DNA from: Liolophura sinensis
Taxonomy: Eukaryota; Mollusca; Polyplacophora; Chitonida; Chitonidae
Length of the DNA: 64,000 nt
Assembly (NCBI RefSeq): GCF_032854445.1
Contig: NC_088301.1
Coordinates: 34,397,187 to 34,461,186 of the forward strand
Direction of reading: 5' to 3'
Below are positions 60,801 to 64,000 of the stretch, piece by piece. How positions within the stretch are numbered: the stretch's first letter is position 1; every line of letters begins with the position of its first letter. Made by a program: the position numbers and the translations under genes. Under the pieces are notes generated by a model. The model made no database searches. It worked only from the letters and a program-made list of their open reading frames with translations, and was not told the origin of the DNA.

Positions 60801-62065
60801 TTCAAGGATTACATGGAATAATGAACACGGACATTTTGTGGGTTCAAGGAATATAGGCAACCAGGTGATAATTTTATCTGAGCTCCAAGAAGACAAAATT
60901 CTTTTGTCACTGTTTTCTCATCACTTTTTTCTGTTTTCCTAACATTTTTACCTGTCTTAGAAATTTTAAACCTATAGTACATACATTCCCTTTGATTTAG
61001 TCATTCGCTTGTATATTATTATTATTATTAATGTACAAGTAAACAGCATGTACATTGGATCTTCACTAAGGGTACTTATATATGTTCATAAAAATAGCAG
61101 TGTTCCTGACAACATACAGTGAAAACAGGCATGTAAATGTATTATGCTGTGATAGTAATGCGTTTGACGCAGCGTTGGGACGGATTGAAACAGAACCCAG
61201 ATTTTTCTTGATATTCACATTAATAATACCATTTTATTTATTGAGAAATGAATTGTCAACTGATCATGCACTTTACGTATTTAAGTATAATCAAATCTGA
61301 TGATTTTGTCATGCTGTCAAGCTCCTCTGCCTGAGTATAAGCTTAACTTGCATGTGCACAATCATTTTGTCTCAGTTGCTCAAACTACATTAAGTTGTAC
61401 CCTAAGGGCTCATACAGGTTAACAATTGTATGCATGGATTGTAGTAGGTCTACCTTTGATGCAGGTATTTGCCCGAGTGCATGTGTTAGCCCGTGATCAC
61501 TAACTGAAACATTTTCTGATATAAATGTACATGTAGCCTTTGTATTACTGTCAGTGATGGACTGATGAGGATATGTTTTGCCTATTAAGTAAACGCATTG
61601 GAGATTTTCATTCTTCTGGAAATGAGGTACTGTAGTGTACTTTGTTTATTTTGTCAAGAGATCCATGAAGTAATTTACTGTCACTAAAGCAAATGAACTC
61701 ATGCTACATACTATACACTACACTCATCACTAACAAGTACAACAAAAAAGAAATTTTGCTGATATTTCTATGCAACTTCCAGTGTATCATAAATCCTACT
61801 GCAAATAGTGCATGTAATGTTTGTAAGATAAAGCCATTATAGATTTCCTTTTTAAAAGTCCATTGTCTGTTCATGAGAAAACAGAAGATAACGTTATGAT
61901 GCATTCAGAATTTTAATCTTTGTGCAGGAATCAGGTTCAAAAGATTGTTCTGAATGTAAATATGCTTTCGTCATTTTATTTTATTTAGGGGCACTATTGT
62001 TTGTTGCGAGTTAGGTATACCATGTATCCACCAATTTAGCTGAGGAATTTATACAACTTATAGGC

Positions 62066-62190
62066 ATCCAAGTGAAGTGTGTACCAAGCGTTCAAGTGAT
62101 GTGTACCAGGTGTTCAAACGATGTGAAAAAACAACCACAGGGTGTTCAAGTAACGTGTTGGCCTACTGTGTGTTCAGGTGGCACTTGCCG
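62066..62190. repeat. Short degenerate tandem repeat
   Basis: Four or five variants of GTGTTCAAGTGATGTGTACC, spaced roughly 22-50 bases apart and increasingly diverged toward the 3' end. Confidence 0.45.
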
Positions 62191-63904
62191 AGTGCTCTAA
62201 GAAACTGCTTTATTGTGTTAAGGTTGTTTTTTCATCAGTGAGGACAGAAGCTGGGGACTATATAGTGTACATATCAGATGATGGCCCCATTAACAGTCAT
62301 TTGTTTTATGGCTGCATTAAGATGCACGAATCTCATATATTGTCATATAGGTGAAAAAATTCAAGTCATTATGTGTATTCCATTCAATTTTGGCCATCAG
62401 CAACAAGAACACTGTACAGCTGGTTGAGTCTCGTCTTAAGCTGTTGTTTGTGCCAAGCTAAAATGTCAACCAGTAAAATTCATATTTTGATGCTTGCAAG
62501 TACTACTTCATTATCGAGCAACTTCTGCTACATGTAGTTTGTCTGCATGTATGTGATATTTCTCCTTAAAAAAAACTGTGTAAATATTGCACAGGCGTTT
62601 ATCTCTGTAAACTTTTGACTTTCAAAAACAACACATTTTCATACACTTTTTGATCCCATGTATGATGTGAGCAAGTACATTATATCTGCATTGAATGTAC
62701 ATTGTACATTAGTAAGTGTTGACTCTTTGCATGTCCTTACAGCCCAGATAAAACATCTGTCTTGCATGTATGTGTATTTATAATAAATAGTTCTGTAGCT
62801 GTCAAAAAATTGGATCGTTTTTGCATTTCATTCTGTAAGAAAAAATTATTCGGGGGCCACACCCTTTACAGTACACATAAACCTACGTGTACTGATGTAG
62901 TAGCTACGTGTAAATATGAAAAGGACCTCTGGTATAGACCTTTCCAGTGGAGCCCTTTCATTCATTTTGGGGTATCTTTTCACTGAATGGGGTATACATG
63001 TATACATTTTAATGGTAGGAACTAGGGATTAAGGAATTTGTGCAAAACACAGATCATGTGATAAGATGAATAGCTAGGATTAACACTATATCAGTAGTAC
63101 TTCAACTCTATATTGAAGGTATCTTTTGAGGCAGCTGTCCAGAAAGCTATTAAAATAGTAGCTTTTATAAAATCATCTTACATGTAAATCTATATTCTGT
63201 TATAAAGTTGTTTTTTTTTGCTGCTGTTGCTGTTGGTAAACTGTCTTGTCATGGGTAGAATGATATCGACATGAGAGACCTAGTTTTACAAAGTGTTATT
63301 TTAAGAAGAATTGATTTGATAATTTTTTTGAAGAAAGGTGTTCTGCAAGATGATGACAGAGGTAGACAAGTACACAGCATTATGACATATTTGAGCGAAA
63401 CCTAACACACTCAGTTTAAGTACCGGTACATGTAGAGACGTTAGTAACGGCAGTATCATGACATTCAGCACTCATGTGGGCTTGCCAGCCTACCATACAA
63501 CTCCTAGTTCTCCTCCAACAGGGACTGAGATGTCAGACCAAACACACTTTGATTATTATTTCTGTGTGTTGTGACTTTGGTTCTCAATGTTAAACGTTGG
63601 TTTTCTCTTAAGCATAATACTGGCCACCATCATATAACGTGTCCCTACAGTATGTTTTTTATTATTGAAAAAGTAGGCATTTCTCAGACACGCAGCTTGA
63701 TGATCTCCAAAAATATTACCAGAACTAGCATTACATATACATGTAGCCTACCTGTACCTTGATGTACATGCTGGTGTCAATGTTTGGTTAGTGGTCACTA
63801 GTTGCTTGTACCATATATGATTGATTTTTTGGTTAGTTGATATTCTCTTTGTGTCTCACTTACAACATTCATTTGCTTTGAAATCAATGTTGAATACCAT
63901 ATAA

Positions 63905-64000
63905 GTTGTGAGGCTCAAATACTGCTCAGTTCATTTTGGCTTCTGGTCACATGTGGGAAGGTCTGTCAGCAACTTGCGGATTGTTATGAGTTTTCCCCAG
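63905..64000 (+). mobile_element. SINE running off the window end
   Basis: TGTGGGAAGGTCTGTCAGCA followed by ACTTGCGGATTGTTATGAG is the main-family core. The window ends before the CACCATAATGCTGG block. The head is diverged (GAGGCTCAAATACTGCTCA). Confidence 0.75.

Larger units (their letters stand above)
54953..64000. other. Probable RIC1 intron 1, no exon supported
   Basis: Scanned for the expected continuation (a proline followed by hydrophobic residues, then a W-[RK]-P-D-S segment) without success. It contains AT-rich sequence, a long T run near 56600, SINE pieces at 57713, about 63598 and 63905, and short GTGTTCAAG-type repeats at about 62066-62190. A 35-base exon-like segment at 57420-57454 (between TTCCTGTAG and GTACAG) has no recognisable content. 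Confidence 0.5.

Noticed and set aside
63598-63640. SINE copy
   Set aside because: Only about 40 bases of the core (CATAATACTGGCCACCATCA) remain, too little to delimit an element.

Overview
The window looks like nuclear DNA of an animal, most likely a mollusc and possibly a bivalve. It is AT-rich. Its genes are split into short exons with GT-AG introns. It carries many copies of tRNA-derived SINEs with an AATCAAATAAATAAAT-type 3' tail, a type I associate with molluscan genomes. The species cannot be fixed from sequence alone. There are no operons, CRISPR arrays, phages or prokaryotic features, and I found no evidence of a new multi-gene defence or mobile system. Protein identities come from recall of the human orthologues, not from a search.

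Four conserved genes can be reconstructed by joining exons. (1) About 19.0-23.5 kb, + strand: the 3' part of a CAAP1 homologue (caspase activity and apoptosis inhibitor). As assembled, its reading frame breaks at one splice junction. (2) 32.97-43.44 kb, + strand: a complete 14-coding-exon ZYG11-family gene, closest to ZYG11B, the Gly/N-degron receptor of CUL2 ubiquitin ligases. The joined frame is exactly 744 codons, the length I recall for human ZYG11B. (3) 51.75-53.18 kb, - strand: a complete three-exon Tctex1-type dynein light chain, DYNLT5/TCTEX1D1-like, 182 aa. (4) 54.81-54.95 kb, + strand: the first coding exon of RIC1, the RAB6 exchange-factor subunit, which runs on past the window. DYNLT5 and RIC1 are head to head. 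Their shared promoter region carries a CGCGAGA-type element, a CCAAT box and an RFX X-box-like motif. A fifth, unidentified + strand gene may be represented by two exon-like segments at 2.45 and 5.74 kb.

The rest is introns and intergenic DNA. About 5.8-19.0 kb is either CAAP1 intron or intergenic and includes a 200-N assembly gap. About 23.5-32.9 kb holds a CpG-bearing candidate promoter for ZYG11 at 25.9 kb and a six-unit satellite array at 30 kb. About 43.4-51.7 kb holds two long (TA)n tracts and a minisatellite split by a SINE. About 55-64 kb is probably RIC1 intron 1. SINEs are scattered throughout, several with clean target-site duplications.

The genes have unrelated cellular roles (apoptosis control, protein quality control, dynein or cilia function, Golgi traffic). 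Nothing suggests they act as a unit, apart from the shared DYNLT5/RIC1 promoter.
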